From Protonemura montana (Eukaryota > Arthropoda > Insecta > Plecoptera > Nemouridae): 64,000 bases of DNA. Each line of letters begins with the position of its first letter. Position 1 is the stretch's first letter. The DNA lies in NCBI GenBank assembly GCA_947568835.1, contig OX387609.1:14501708-14565707 (forward strand), in the 5' to 3' direction. Under the pieces are notes generated by a model, which saw only the letters and a list, made by a program, of their open reading frames with translations, did not search any database and was not told the origin of the DNA. This document shows, piece after piece, positions 20,357 to 32,437 of the stretch. Position numbers and translations under genes: made by a program.

Positions 20357-22254
20357 CTCTTCTTCTTCACCCTTCCATCTTTCCGCTCCTTTGCTCGCTC
20401 CAGTGACCAGTGGCGCTTCTAGGTTTGTCCCGTGAAACTCTTCAGATCATGAGAGATCTCTAGGGACAATACTTAAAGCCCGGAGCAAGCTTTAAGAAGT
20501 TTAAAGCACACGCTAAGCTTTAGTGCTGGAATTGCCCGGCTACAAATATTTCTCTCTCCATGGCTGATATTGAATTAGCTATGAGGTCGCTGGCTGGCCG
20601 CCTAGATGAGGTTACAGAGGTCCCCGAGGAGAGATCTCGATAATTGCTGGGATGTACGTCTAGTCCAACTAAATCCTGTTGGGCTCCCGACATGAATAAA
20701 GTAGCATCTCTGTGCGCTGCAAAGCGACAATCATTTGGGAATGCAATCTGGAATACTGTACCAGTTTCCAGGACAAGTTTCGAGCGATTTTCTGAAATTG
20801 CTTTGAAAGACAAAGCGAATTTATGAAGTTTCAAAGAGAGCTGATTATTGTGAAATGAAATTTGGGATGATTTCTTTTCATTCTTAATATTTTTACTGTA
20901 TACAAAAATATTGCTTCCCCAATGTAAAATATTCTTACCACAACGAGGCTTGATCTTGAAAAATCTTGTCAGATCTTGACATACTTTAAAAATCTTGCCT
21001 GATTTTGCAGTGATGTTATTTTAAGGATGTTATGTACCCTAAAAGACAAAAACACCTGGACAAGGTTGTATACGAGGCATTAAGAAACGTCATAGGTGTT
21101 AGAAAACATTTCCTAGATATTGTAAATAACTTCCTGTTCGACAAGAAGTTGGTTTTGATCTGTATAATTCTGCAAAGTAGCAATTCAGGATCTTGGTGAA
21201 CCTTGTTATTTTCTTGAAAGGATCTTGCAATTGACCGTATTCATGCAGCAAACAAAAGCTATGGTAAAGAGTTACAAAGGTGATTCAAACAGCAAGATAT
21301 TTCAGCGCATTTCTTCAAGTAATCCATTACCCAAACGTCAACTCAAGAACTTACTCTATTTCTAATTTCATTAAGATTTCATTAAAATAAGCTTCTGAAA
21401 TAAATGACGTGTACACAAAAATAAATGCAATTTCCCTCAGAGCTTTCCCAGGGACTTTCAATCAGAGCACCTCGAAGCCCAAACCAACCTACCGAACTTG
21501 GAAAATCGCTTTTCTTTCTCAACGCGCACAAAAGCGTTCCACTCGGCGAGTTTTCCCCGGTGCAGCGGTCATTCGTCGCGCCGCGCAGGAAAATCGGCGG
21601 AAAGCGCGGACGACTCGATCGCAAGCTTTCTGCAGAAATTGGAAAAAGGTTGAAGGATTCCTCTATTTTTTATTTCTTTCCTTCGGGCAGTGTCTTTTTT
21701 TTTTCGATATTGTATTGAATGAGCCGGATGAATGGTTGCTTGAGAGGGTACGAAGCGACTGCCGTCGGGCGATGAAGGGATTATCGACTTGCGGCCAATC
21801 GCGTGGAAAGTTACCAGGCAAGTCCTCCGAGCACGTCGGTTCTGTGCAAAGCTGGAAAACAGAAGGCTTGTTTCGGGCTAAAACAAGAGCGTCCAAACAA
21901 TTCAAGCACGTGATGAAAATTGGTGAAAAACCCCAACAAATCAAAGTAGAAATTGGAATGATTTTGTTTTTAATCCCCATGCGAATTAAAGGAGTTCTCA
22001 GAGCGCCGGGAAAAATATCAGTTTCTGTTTTGTTTTGTTGGGAAAGTGGCACGTCACTTTTCAGTCGCCTTTCAAGGCGAGTCGGTTGAAGGTCAAGGTC
22101 AGAGCGTGGTGACAGTCGAGGTCATGCATGCATGCATGGAATGATTATAAAAGTGCAAGAAACTAACTAAAATTGGTGTGAAGCCAATTTTCTTATATTC
22201 TCCCAAAAGCTAGACGACCAGAATTGGTAATTTGGAAGATGGTCGACAATTTGA
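20357..22254. other. No element recognised; one 226-codon ORF judged spurious
   Basis: 1.9 kb with no repeats. The plus-strand ORF 21409-22089 has basic, Ser-rich composition and an internal run of F/L, overlaps antisense and out-of-frame ORFs and shows no known domain. CATGCATGCATGCATG lies at 22122-22137. Confidence 0.4.
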
Positions 22255-22425
22255 TATACCCGACCTGGCGCATTGTTGCTTCACTTCGGTGATCTCACGA
22301 GGACCGGTGTTTCCAACACGCTAAACCGTTCGGTGGTCACCCATCCAATACATGACCCAGTGCAGTGTTGCTTAACTTCGGTGATCTCACGAGGACCGGT
22401 GTTTCTAACACGCCGAACCTTGTAC
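22255..22425 (-). mobile_element. 5S-derived SINE fragment, about two 5S monomers
   Basis: Two tandem copies of the 5S core with the native linker (CACGAGGACCGGTGTTTCC, ATCCAATACATGACCCAG on plus). No body or tail. Confidence 0.78.
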
Positions 22426-22498
22426 ATTCTTAGCGGGTCAAATTTCTGCCAGTGATTTATGTAATCTGGCCAAAACTTCAACCATTAACATTCCACGG

Positions 22499-22535
22499 AA
22501 ATCTAATTGACTTACTTATAAAGTCAATTAGATTT
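22499..22535. repeat. Perfect 15-bp hairpin
   Basis: AAATCTAATTGACTT (22499-22513) and its exact complement (22521-22535), with a 7-nt loop. It could be an attenuated foldback remnant or a cruciform; no gene context. Confidence 0.6.
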
Positions 22536-22954
22536 TACATTTATCATTAGTCATACACAAAGTACAGTTCCATACTTTGCTTGCTAATTCCTCAACGTCC
22601 CAGAAAAACTATCGTACCACTTGATAGCGATCCAGTGCCACAGAGAGCATCAAACCTCGTCATAACCTCGCCACTCTGCACCGCGGTTCAACTCATGGAA
22701 TTCATCCAATTTCACGGCGATATGAATCGAATAACTCTCAGAGAAATGCACTCAGCGCCTGCGCGAAAAACAAAAACCACGGAATGAAATTGGAATAAAA
22801 CAGAAAAATGAACCGAGGAATGGACTCAATTCTACCAGATATTATACGGAGCAGAAGGAAAATACGCTTCGAAATATCGCGGCGCGAAGGTGTTTGGTAC
22901 AACGAACGTCAATGAATCACATACTCTTATAATTGGCCTTCATAACCACCACCC

Positions 22955-23366
22955 ACCCACCACCCACCCTTCCCACCGCCCCTTCCCACCGACCACCCAC
23001 CGACCACCCACCGACCACCCACCCACCACCCACCGACCACCCACCCACCACCCACCGACCACCCACCGACCACCCACCGACCACCCACCCACCACCCAAC
23101 CTTCCCACCGCCCCCTTCCAACCGACCACCCACCCACCACCCAACCTTCCCACCGCCCCCTTCCAACCGACCACCCACCGACCACCCACCGACCACCCAC
23201 CGACCACCCACCGACCACCCACCCACCACCCAACCTTCCCACCGACCACCCACCCACCACCCACCGACCACCCACCGACCACCCACCGACCACCCACCGA
23301 CCACCACCGACCGCCCACCGACCACCCACCGACCACCCACCGACCACCCACCGACCACCCACCACA
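22955..23366. repeat. 11-bp CCACCCACCGA satellite, G-rich on minus strand
   Basis: About 410 bp of CCACCCACCGA units mixed with CCACCCAACCTTCCCACCG blocks; no G on plus except in CGA and CGC. The minus strand carries runs such as GGTGGGTGGTGGGTCGGTGGG split over units, suited to G-quadruplex or triplex structure. ORFs in all frames are compositional artefacts. Confidence 0.92.
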
Positions 23367-24443
23367 AAGCCACGATGTTACGTCACGTCTCTCGGTGAAA
23401 ACTTTCGCAGTAGACTAGCAAACAAAATCTCTGGAAAAAAACACAATCTGTGGCGTGCGGGCGTAGTTGGGCACACGGACAAATCACGGCTCTAAAAAAT
23501 GTGTAAATGCATTGAAACGTTGATAAGAAAATGAGACAAATTGTGTGAAAACGTGATTTTTTTTTAGCTTTGCACATCTGTAAACTCAACGGGAGCGAAA
23601 TCTAAACAAATTAAAATTGGTATCAAATTAGTTTTGATTATTAGTGGAGCTAATCATGTGTTTCCTAAATATTTCAGGTGACAATCGGCATCAACCAATC
23701 ATATCAGAGCGCAAAGTAAGCTAGAAATCCGTACAAATCGAAATTTCCCTTTCATTGATTTATTATGTGAGTAAATCTACGAATATTATTATAATCTAAC
23801 AACAAGGAGGTCACCGGCAACAGGAAGGTCCGGGAATCAAACCCCGATTCGGCTGCAAATTTTTCCAGCTTTGCTCAACTTCCAGTATCAATCTTTTACT
23901 AACTTTCTTGACCAATGTCATCGCTGGCTTCCTTTGCGAGTCGATCCTACGGCATTGCCTTTAAATTGCAATGATAGTGGGTCACGTAGGTTATCCCACC
24001 TACTTAACAGATACAAGAAATATAAAAAATATGTTTAATTGGTTGGGCAAACTCGATTTACACGATGGTTGGTAAGGACCATAGTTGCTAAATATATGGG
24101 CCAGTACAGCTGGCATTGGAAGGAAATAAGGTCTTTACCAGCCTTGCCATTAAATCAAGGGAACTCAGACTGACCCGCAAGCCACTACAGCCCTTGGAAA
24201 GCTTTTTGCACTGAAAACTTTTACAGCGATGAAACGACTCTGCCCAGCAACACAAAGACTTTAATCACCGACCACCCAACACTATCAATGTAACCTCTCC
24301 ATCCCCACCCTCACTCACCGCCAATGTCAGGGCGGAGTTTGCAGAACCAAAATCAAACAAACGAGCAGACACCGAACTTGAAGAACAACCTAGACGTCAG
24401 GCGTCGGATGGCGAGCATCTTTACCCCGGCACAGAAAGTGCAA
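23367..24443. other. No element recognised
   Basis: About 1.1 kb of single-copy looking sequence without ORFs of interest, ending at the first unit of the 70-bp array. Confidence 0.4.
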
Positions 24444-26488
24444 AGTAGAGGACACTCGCCGTCGCCTCTGTGCTGGACATTCCGTGACAGGGTGCTTGAT
24501 TCGCTCCACGCAAAGGAGCGGACACTCACCGTCGCCTCTGTGCTAGACATTCCGTGACAGGGCGCTTGTTTCGCTCCACGCAAAGGAGCGGACACTCACC
24601 GTCGCCTCTGTGCTAGACATTCCGTGACAGGGCGCTTGTTTCGCTCCACGCAAAGGAGCGGACACTCGCCGTCGCCTCTGTGCTGGACATTCCGTGACAG
24701 GGTGCTTGTTTCGCTCCACGCAAAGGAGCGGACACTCGCCGTCGCCTCTGTGCTGGACATTCCGTGACAGGACGCTTGTTTCGCTCCACGCAAAGGAGCG
24801 GACACTTGCCGTCGCCTCTGTGCTGGACATTCCGTGACAGGGCGCTTGTTTTACTCCACGCAAAGGAGCGGACACTCGCCGTCGCCTCTGTGCTGGACAT
24901 TCCGTGACAGGGTGCTTGTTTCGCTCCACGCAAAGGAGCGGACACTCGCCGTCGCCTCTGTGCTGGACATTCAGTGACAGGATGCTTGTTTCGCTCCACG
25001 CAAAGGAGCGGACACTCGCCGTCGCCGCTGTGCTGGACATGCCATGCCAGGGCGCTTATTTCGCTCCACGCAAAGGAGCGGACACTCGCCGTCGCCTCTG
25101 TGCTGGACATTCCATGACAGGGTGCTTGTTTCGTTCCACGCAAAGGAGCGGACACTCGCCGTCGCCTCTGTGCTGGACATTCCGTGACAGGGCGCTTGTT
25201 TTACTCCACGCAAAGGAGCGGACACTCGCCGTCGCCTCTGTGCTGGACATTCCGTGACAGGGTGCTTGTTTCGCTCCACGCAAAGGAGCGGACACTCGCC
25301 GTCGCCTCTGTGCTGGACATTCAGTGACAGGATGCTTGTTTCGCTCCACGCAAAGGAGCGGACACTCGCCGTCGCCGCTGTGCTGGACATACCATGTCAG
25401 GGCGCTTATTTCGCTCCACGCAAAGGAGCGGACACTCGCCGTCGCCTCTGTGCTGGACATTCCATGACAGGGTGCTTGTTTCGTTCCACGCAAAGGAGCG
25501 GACACTCGCCGTCGCCACTGTGCTGGACATTCCGTGACAGGGTGCTTGTTTCGCTCCACGCAAAGGAGCGGACACTCGCCGTCGCCTCTGTGCTGGACAT
25601 TCCGTGACAGGGCGCTTGTTTCGCTCCATGCAAAGGAGTGGACACTCGCCGTCGCCTCTGTGCTGGACATTCCGTGACAGGGCGCTTGTTTCGCTCCACG
25701 CAAAGGAGCGGACACTCGCCGTCGCCTCTGTGCTGGACATTTCGTGACAGGGTGCTTGTTTCGCTCCACGCAAAGGAGCGGACACTTGCCGTCGCCTCTG
25801 TGCTGGACATTCCGTGACAGAGCGCTTGTTTCGCTCCACGCAAAGGAGCAGACACTCTCCGTCGCCTCTGTGCTGGACATTCCGTGACAGGGCGCTTGTT
25901 TCGCTCCATGCAAAGGAGCGGACACTCGCCGTCGCCTCTGTGCTGGACATTCCGTGACAGGGCGCTTGTTTCGCTCCACGCAAAGGAGCGGACACTCTCC
26001 GTCGCCTCTGTGCTGGACATTCCGTGACAGGGCGCTTGTTTCACTCCACACAAAGGAGCGGACACTCGCCGTCGCCTCTGTGCTGGACATTCCGTGACAG
26101 GGCGCTTGTTTCACTCCACGCAAAGAAGCGGACACTCGCCGTCGCCTCTGTGCTGGACATTCCATGACAGGGCGCTTGTTTCGCTCCACGCAAAGGAGCG
26201 GACACTCGCCGTCGCCTCAGTGCTGGACATTCCGTGACAGGGTGCTTGTTTCACTCCACGCAAAGGAGCGGACACTCGCCGTCGCCTCTGTGCTGGACAT
26301 TCCGTGACAGGGTGCTTGTTTCGCTCCACGCAAAGGAGCGGACACTCGCCGTCGCCGCTGTGCTGGACATTCCGTGACAGGGTGCTTGTTTCGCTCCACG
26401 CAAAGGAGCGGACACTTGCCGTCGCTTCTGTGCTGGACATTCCGTGACAGGGTGCTTGTTTTTTTTCTTCCACGCAAAGGAGCGGACA
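24444..26488. repeat. 70-bp minisatellite, locus 1 (about 29 copies)
   Basis: Unit GCTCCACGCAAAGGAGCGG, ACACTCGCCGTCGCCTCTGTG, CTGGACATTCCGTGACAGGG, TGCTTGTTTC. A five-unit block (25024 and 25374, marked by CGCTTATTTCGC) is duplicated 350 bp apart. The minus strand has no stop in any frame, so very long ORFs appear; with 70 not divisible by three, one frame cycles through three different peptides. Non-coding repeat. Confidence 0.96.
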
Positions 26489-26883
26489 ACGCTAGAACAT
26501 GGCTACGCATAAAACTTATCTCCATCAAAAGTCCATATCATTTCTTGCTGACGCACACCGTTGGATGAAGTAAGTTGGTTTTGTCAACACAAAGGGCGCG
26601 TTCAAGCAAGATCTTGTATCGACATAATCCACCCCCTACGCTCCGAGTCTGTTTACAAGGGACTCCCGACAAACACGGCCAGCCATAACGACAGCAATTC
26701 ACCTGAGGCTTGTTTTCTTTCTCGCTGGCCGATATCAACAACCGTGAAATACTTAATCAGTGACCCCAGGCTTAATGGACCTGTGAAGGGTGGGATTTAT
26801 TGATTTAAGGCTGAACATTAGGTTTGCTAAATACGTTTCTTTCTTTAATGATGGCGTAAATATTTTAATTGATCGGTTTTACC
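26489..26883. other. No element recognised
   Basis: Single-copy looking sequence between two minisatellites. Confidence 0.4.
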
Positions 26884-27396
26884 CCAGATAAAGCTGGCAT
26901 AGTTACTTCATCCTTATGGGGCAAAGACTACCACAGATAAAGCTTGCACAGATATTCCATCCTTATGAGGCAAAGACTAGCACAGATAAATCTTGCATAG
27001 ATATTCCATCCTTATGAGGCAAAGACTATCACAGATAAAGCTTGCACAGATATTCCATCCTTATGAGGCAAAGACTACCACAGATAAAGCTTGCACAGAT
27101 GTTCCATCCTTATGAGGCAAAGACTAACACAGATAAAGCTTGCACAGATATTCCATCATTATGGGGCAAAGACTACCACAGATAAAGCTTGCACAGATAT
27201 TCCATCCTTATGAGGCAAAGACTACCACAGATAAAGCTTGCACAGATATTCCATCCTTATGAAGCAAAGACTACCACAAATAAAGCTTGCACAGATATTC
27301 CATCCTTATGAGGCAAAGACTACCACGGATAAAGCTTGCACAGATATTCCATCCTTATGAGGCAAAGACTACCACAGATAAAGCTTGCATAGATAT
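26884..27396. repeat. 49-bp minisatellite (about 10.5 copies)
   Basis: Unit CACAGATAAAGCTTGCACAG, ATATTCCATCCTTATGAGGC, AAAGACTAC. The first and last units are the most diverged. Confidence 0.94.
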
Positions 27397-27837
27397 TATA
27401 GGACCTACTGGGACCTTTTAATGACCATTTACAGAGGTCTTGGAAGACATCGAATCACTGAGTGGCCAGGAATGTGGCAAGTATGTAAAGTTCATTAATG
27501 AAAGATAATTATAAGACCTGGCCTTTGGACGTTAATTTGTCGTTAATGGCACCGATCATCTTAAAGCTTTGACCTTTGGGATATAATATAATTTTTAGTT
27601 AAAGTTCATCGAATAATCTTAAGTTTTCTTAAGATAAGACACTTAACTCTCTCTCATAAGAAAAACAAGAGAAGCTGGGGGAGGTTTTTGTTGTTCAAAG
27701 TGGAGTCTATGCTGCCGATCAATGTAATTAAAAAAGCAATTAAAAATGGAGTTGATTGGCAGCACAGTAAAGTTAATAAGAGCTTATGCTTAAATTTATT
27801 ATAAACGTGTTATACGAGTAAAGTAGGTTCGCCACAA
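27397..27837. other. No element recognised
   Basis: AT-rich spacer; two short direct repeats of GAGTTGATTGGCAGCA-like and GCTGCCGATCAATG type only. Confidence 0.35.
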
Positions 27838-28650
27838 TCTCAGCAACATTGCGCTGGGTCAGGTATTGGATGGGTGACCATCATACACATGACCAGTTCT
27901 GTTCGGGAGAGAGGTTGGAGAGATGAAAGTTAAGCAACACTGCGCTGAGTCAGGTATTGGATAGGTGAGCATCATACACATGTCCAGTTCTGTTCGGGAG
28001 AGAGGTTGGAGGGATGAAAGTTAAGCAACACTCCGCTGGGTCAGGTATTGGATGGGTTACCATCATACACATGACCAGTTCTATTCGGGAGAGAGGTTGG
28101 AGGGATGAAAGTTAAGCAACACTGCGCTGGGTCAGGTATTGGATGGGTGACCATCATACACATGACCAGTTCTGTTCGGGAGAGAGGTTGGAGGGATGAA
28201 AGTTAAGCAACACTACGCTGGGACAGGTATTGGATGGGTTACCATCATACACATGACCAGTTCTGTTCGGGAGAGAGGTTGGAGGGATGAAAGTTATGCA
28301 ACACTACGCTGGGACAGGTATTGGATGGGTTACCATCATACACATGACCAGTTCTGTTCGGGAGAGAGGTTGGAGGGATGAAAGTTAAGCAACACTGCGC
28401 TGGGTCAGGTATTGGATGGGTTACCATCACACACATGACCAGTTCTATTCGGGAGAGAGGTTGGAGGGATGAAAGTTAAGCAACACTACGCTGGGACAGG
28501 TATTGGATGGGTTACCATCATACACATGACCAGTTCTATTCGGGAGAGAGGTTGGAGGGATGAAAGTTAAGCAACACTGCGCTGGGTCAGGTATTGGATG
28601 GGTGACCATCATACACATGACCAGTTCTGTTCGGGAGAGAGGTTGGAGGT
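27838..28650 (+). repeat. 91-bp tandem array of 5S-core units (about 9 copies)
   Basis: Each unit joins a 44-bp piece of 5S rRNA (AAGTTAAGCAACACTGCGC, GGTATTGGATGGGTGACC) to a 47-bp linker (CATACACATGACCAGTTCTG, GGGAGAGAGGTTGGAGGGATG). No 5S head and no SINE body flank it, so the array expanded on its own. Variants ACTACGCTGGGACAGG and GGGTTACC alternate with the standard form, which suggests block duplication. Confidence 0.92.
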
Positions 28651-29425
28651 TGTTCGTATGTTTTTTAATAAATTACGTTCCAAAAAACCTACAGTTTGCA
28701 ACGATAACAAGAAAAATACTGTAATTTCATAAAGCAAAAGCTGAAAGCTTGCAAAAACATTAATTCTCACGTGCCCCTTCATGAAACCCACCCTAAACTC
28801 CCTACAACCTCTCACCAAACCCCTTTCAAACCCTCATCAAAACAACCTTTCCATCAACTTCAACCCAATCCAAATAATCAGTACCTCTAATGACTCCATA
28901 GCCAGATCATTTTCCAGCCACCGATCACATTTTCCATTCACTTTGAGTGCGTCCCTCGGGGCACTATGGAGTACTTCGGGGCACTTCGGGGCACTTCGAC
29001 TCGGCTCGCTAATTAGCTTAGCCGCTAGAATGGACAGCAATGGACCAGCGCATTGTGGATCATCAAGTCTGGCCTGGGGCTCATGTACTTCCAACAAGCG
29101 ACGCATTGATTTGATGTCAACACCAATTTACACGGCTTTTGCTGTCGAGTTGGTGTCGACACCAAAGCTGTCGGAGTCATAGCAACCATTTCGGGAAAAC
29201 CCACCTCGTCGCCATCACATGGCCATTGTTTTTCATTTCAGTGTTTTTTTATTTTTTAAGTTCAGTCATTGAAACGAGCAAATTCCAAAATTTCCATGCG
29301 GACTTTCATCGGGCACAATATTTTTTTAAGGGAATAAAAAGAATTATTATTATTGTGATACACAACGCATGCGATATTGAGTGTTTTAAGGCTTCATGCC
29401 TAATAACCAATGATATCAAATAACC
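28651..29425. other. No element recognised; overlapping ORFs on both strands
   Basis: A plus ORF (28781-29182, Pro/Ser/Asn-rich) overlaps a minus ORF (28837-29106). Neither shows a domain or splice sites. GGGGCACTTCG repeats three times near 28975-28998. Confidence 0.35.
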
Positions 29426-30073
29426 TGGTTAGAGCATAGGATCCAGCCTGCTGATCTCAAATAACCTGGATAGAGCATAGGATCCAGCCAGCTGATCTCA
29501 AATAACCTGGATAGAGCATAGGATCCAGCCAGCTGATCTCAAATAACCTGGATAGAGCATAGGATCCAGCCAGCTGATCTCAAATAACCTGGATAGAGCA
29601 TAGGATCCAGCCAGCTGATCTCAAATAACCTGGATAGAACATAGGATCCAGCCAGCTGATCTCAAATAACCTGGTTAGAGCATAGGATCCAGCCTGCTGA
29701 TCTCAAATAACCTGGATAGAGCATAGAATCCAGCCAGCTGATCTCAAATAACCTGGATAGAGCCTAGGATCCAGTCAGCTGATCTCAAATAACCTGGATA
29801 GAGCATAGGATCCAGTCAGCTGATCTCAAATAACCTGGATAGAGCATAGGATCCAGTCAGCTGATCTCAATAACCTGAATAGAACATAGGATCCAGCTAG
29901 CTGATCTCAAATGACCTGGATAGAGCATAAGATCCAGCCAGCTGATCCCAAATAACCTGGATAGAGCATAGGATCCAGTCAGCTGATCTCAAATAACCTG
30001 GATAGAGCATAGGATCCAGCCAGCTGATCTCAAATCACCTGGATAGAGCATAGGATCCAGCCAGCTGATCACA
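29426..30073. repeat. 41-bp minisatellite, locus 1 (about 16 copies)
   Basis: Unit CTGATCTCAAATAACCTGG, ATAGAGCATAGGATCCAGCC, AG. It contains the palindromes CAGCTG and GGATCC. Same family as 48207-48705. Confidence 0.95.
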
Positions 30074-30247
30074 ACTAAATAATTTTACGTAAATTAGTGT
30101 ACTTTTTTGTTATATTTGCCCTACTAGACTATACTAAAATTAAGAACGAACTACACAAAGAGTTCTTGGTGCTTTTGCAAGGATCATTTTGCTTGTCTAT
30201 ACAATCGTTGGGTAACATCTGTTCATGGGGGATGCGAGCATGTAGTA

Positions 30248-30423
30248 TTCTTCTACTTGGAGATCCGTCATTCTCATCAAATGAACTAAAATGCTCTCAA
30301 AAATAAGGTGTCCGACTAGCTCAATTGGCTAGAGCAACACCCAGGATTGGTGGAGACCTGGGTTTGAGTACCCGTACAGACATACATTTTGGAGAGGTAA
30401 TTAGTTTTTCTAATTTAATAAAA
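30248..30423 (+). mobile_element. tRNA-derived SINE copy, diverged
   Basis: Head TTCTACTTGGAGATCCGTC, box A-like CTAGCTCAATTGGCTAGAGC, box B-like GGGTTTGAGTACCC, end TTAATAAAAC. Confidence 0.72.
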
Positions 30424-31739
30424 CTAATTATTATTTGTATCCCATGGACAGGGTCTTGCGGACCCTTCATTGAACTGCCTTGTGCAGAGCAGCCAACATA
30501 ATTTGTCACGAAATACTGGACGTGTTTATAAAAAAAATGAAGAGAGACAAGAGTAACAATTGAAATCCTCAACGTGAGCCAGACTGAGCTACAAAAAAAA
30601 ACATTTGTCTCTCTTAAAATCTCTATTACAAGCATCTTGGAGAAAATGAAAACGAGACAGCAATACCGACTCAATTTCCCCCGGAAAACTTACCGCACGC
30701 TCGGAAAATGAATGGAGCCCATCCGTCAAACCGGCCTCATTGAGCGTTTTCTTTCTCATCCGACAATTTCCCATCCGTGAAAAATCTGTCAGGAAAAAAA
30801 AACACTCGTTTTTCCGACTAAACCCGCCCATGTATGCTCGTAGCGTAGAGAAAAGCTAATACCTCACATAGGGAACAAAATATCTGTCATAGTCAATTAT
30901 TTGCTAGCGCCTTGTGGTTTTGTTCGGGACAGATTTATAACCCAACTTGTTTATCACTGGGCAACCTACACGTACCCCGGCGTTGAGAGTGAAGTCACGT
31001 GACCAAACCAGATGCTGACATGACCTCGTTAGTTTAACCCACGGATTAACGTGTTAACTTGACACGTGGAACAAGACTAAAAGGTTAATAACGTTGTCAA
31101 GGTCAACGCTTTGATATAAAATGAAACATCTGGGAATCACTTTGCCAGAACGTTGGTATTTTTAAGGTTAGGTATAATACTTTATTTATTGGGTATTAAT
31201 ACTCTTTAAGAGTTTTTTCAGTAATGGCTAAAAGCCCTGCAGCAATGAGTGAAGAAATGTCCTGTTATTTCCGATATTAATATATACTAAAAAAATCTTC
31301 ATTTCGAGGCTTTTCGTTTGTGAAATAGCCAATCAAAACGTCAGTAATTCGTCTGTTTCAAGCAGCAAATGACCAAAAAAAAAGTCCTGTCCATCAAATC
31401 AACTCATAATTTTGTCTATTCCTGCTCTGTGTAGCTCCTCTTATAATCTACCAGCGTAAAGCTGTACACGCAAATACATGTAACACTAATTACAAGTACA
31501 GCACATTTACAGAACATTCATTTGACCAGCGCAACGCATCTGGTGTGAATTATTAAATATTCACCTTCTGGTTGTTTGCACGCGTAACATGCACGATCGG
31601 GTGTCCCGCACCGCTATGGTAGAACGAGTTACACCCCTGTTAGACGCAGTCAACGATTCAGCGACAACCGTGTACCTCCAGTGGTGTGCGGTGATAAAGA
31701 ACACTGGCAGGGACCCGAGGGTAAGCCGGTGTCGGCGAG
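30424..31739. other. No element recognised
   Basis: About 1.3 kb. The last 60 bp (ACTGGCAGGGACCCGAGGG, GCCGGTGTCGGCGAGCAGCC) is SINE-body-like flank of the next 68-bp array, as at the first locus. Confidence 0.4.
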
Positions 31740-32437
31740 CAGCCTGCTCCTTTCCAACAGCACCAAGGACTGGCCACCGCTTAGCATTGTCCCTTTGACA
31801 CACTGTGTTGGCTGCTCCTGTCCAACAGCACCAAGGACCGGCCACCGCTTAGCCTTGTCACTTTGACACACTGTGTTGGCTGCTCCTGTCCAACAGCACC
31901 AAGGACCAGCCACCGCTTAGCCTTGTCACTTTGACACACTGTGTTGGCTGCTCCTGTCCAACAGCACCAAGGACCGGCCACCGCTTAGCCTTGTCACTTT
32001 GACACAATGTGTTGGCTGCTCCTGTCCAACAGCACCAAGGACCGGTCACCGCTTAGCCTTGTCCCTTTGACACACTGTGTTGGCTGCTCCTGTCCAACAG
32101 CACCAAGGACCGGCCACCGCTTAGCCTTGTCACTTTGACACACTGTGTTGGCTGCTCCCACCAAGGACCGGCCACCGCTTAGCCTTGTCCCTTTGATACA
32201 CTGTGTTGGCTACTCCTGTCCAACAGCACCAAGGACCGGCCACCGCTTAGCCTTGTCACTTTGACACACTGTGTTGGCTGCTCCTGTCCAACAGCACCAA
32301 GGACCGGCCACCGCTTAGCCTTGTCACTTTGACACACTGTGTTGGCTGCTCCTGTCCAACAGCACCAAGGACCAGCCACCGCTTAGCCTTGTCACTTTGA
32401 CACACTGTGTTGGCTGCTCCTGTCCAACAGCACCAAG
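31740..32437. repeat. 68-bp minisatellite, locus 2 (about 10 copies)
   Basis: Same unit as 10491-11779. One unit near 32155 lacks 13 bp (GCTGCTCCCACCAAGG), the only length variant noticed. Shared left flank with locus 1. Confidence 0.95.

Noticed and set aside
20520-20834. A possible exon on either strand (104 codons minus, 60 codons plus)
   Set aside because: Both strands are open over the same stretch, neither peptide is recognised and no convincing splice pair was found.
21409-22089. A 226-codon plus-strand ORF in single-copy sequence
   Set aside because: No recognisable domain, unusual Arg/Ser/Phe-rich composition, overlapping ORFs in other frames and no promoter or splice evidence.
22890-23495. 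Long Pro/His/Thr-rich and Gly/Trp/Val-rich ORFs on both strands
   Set aside because: Artefacts of the CCACCCACCGA satellite, open in most frames.
27838-28650. A functional 5S rRNA gene cluster
   Set aside because: No unit contains a full-length 5S rRNA of about 120 nt; only the internal 44-92 nt are present and each unit carries a foreign linker or is truncated.
28781-29182. A 133-codon plus-strand ORF overlapping an 89-codon minus-strand ORF
   Set aside because: Low-complexity Pro/Ser/Asn composition in the first part, no domain, no supporting signals.
29426-30073. CRISPR array
   Set aside because: The 41-bp arrays and the others are contiguous repeats without unique spacers, in an animal genome and with no cas genes.
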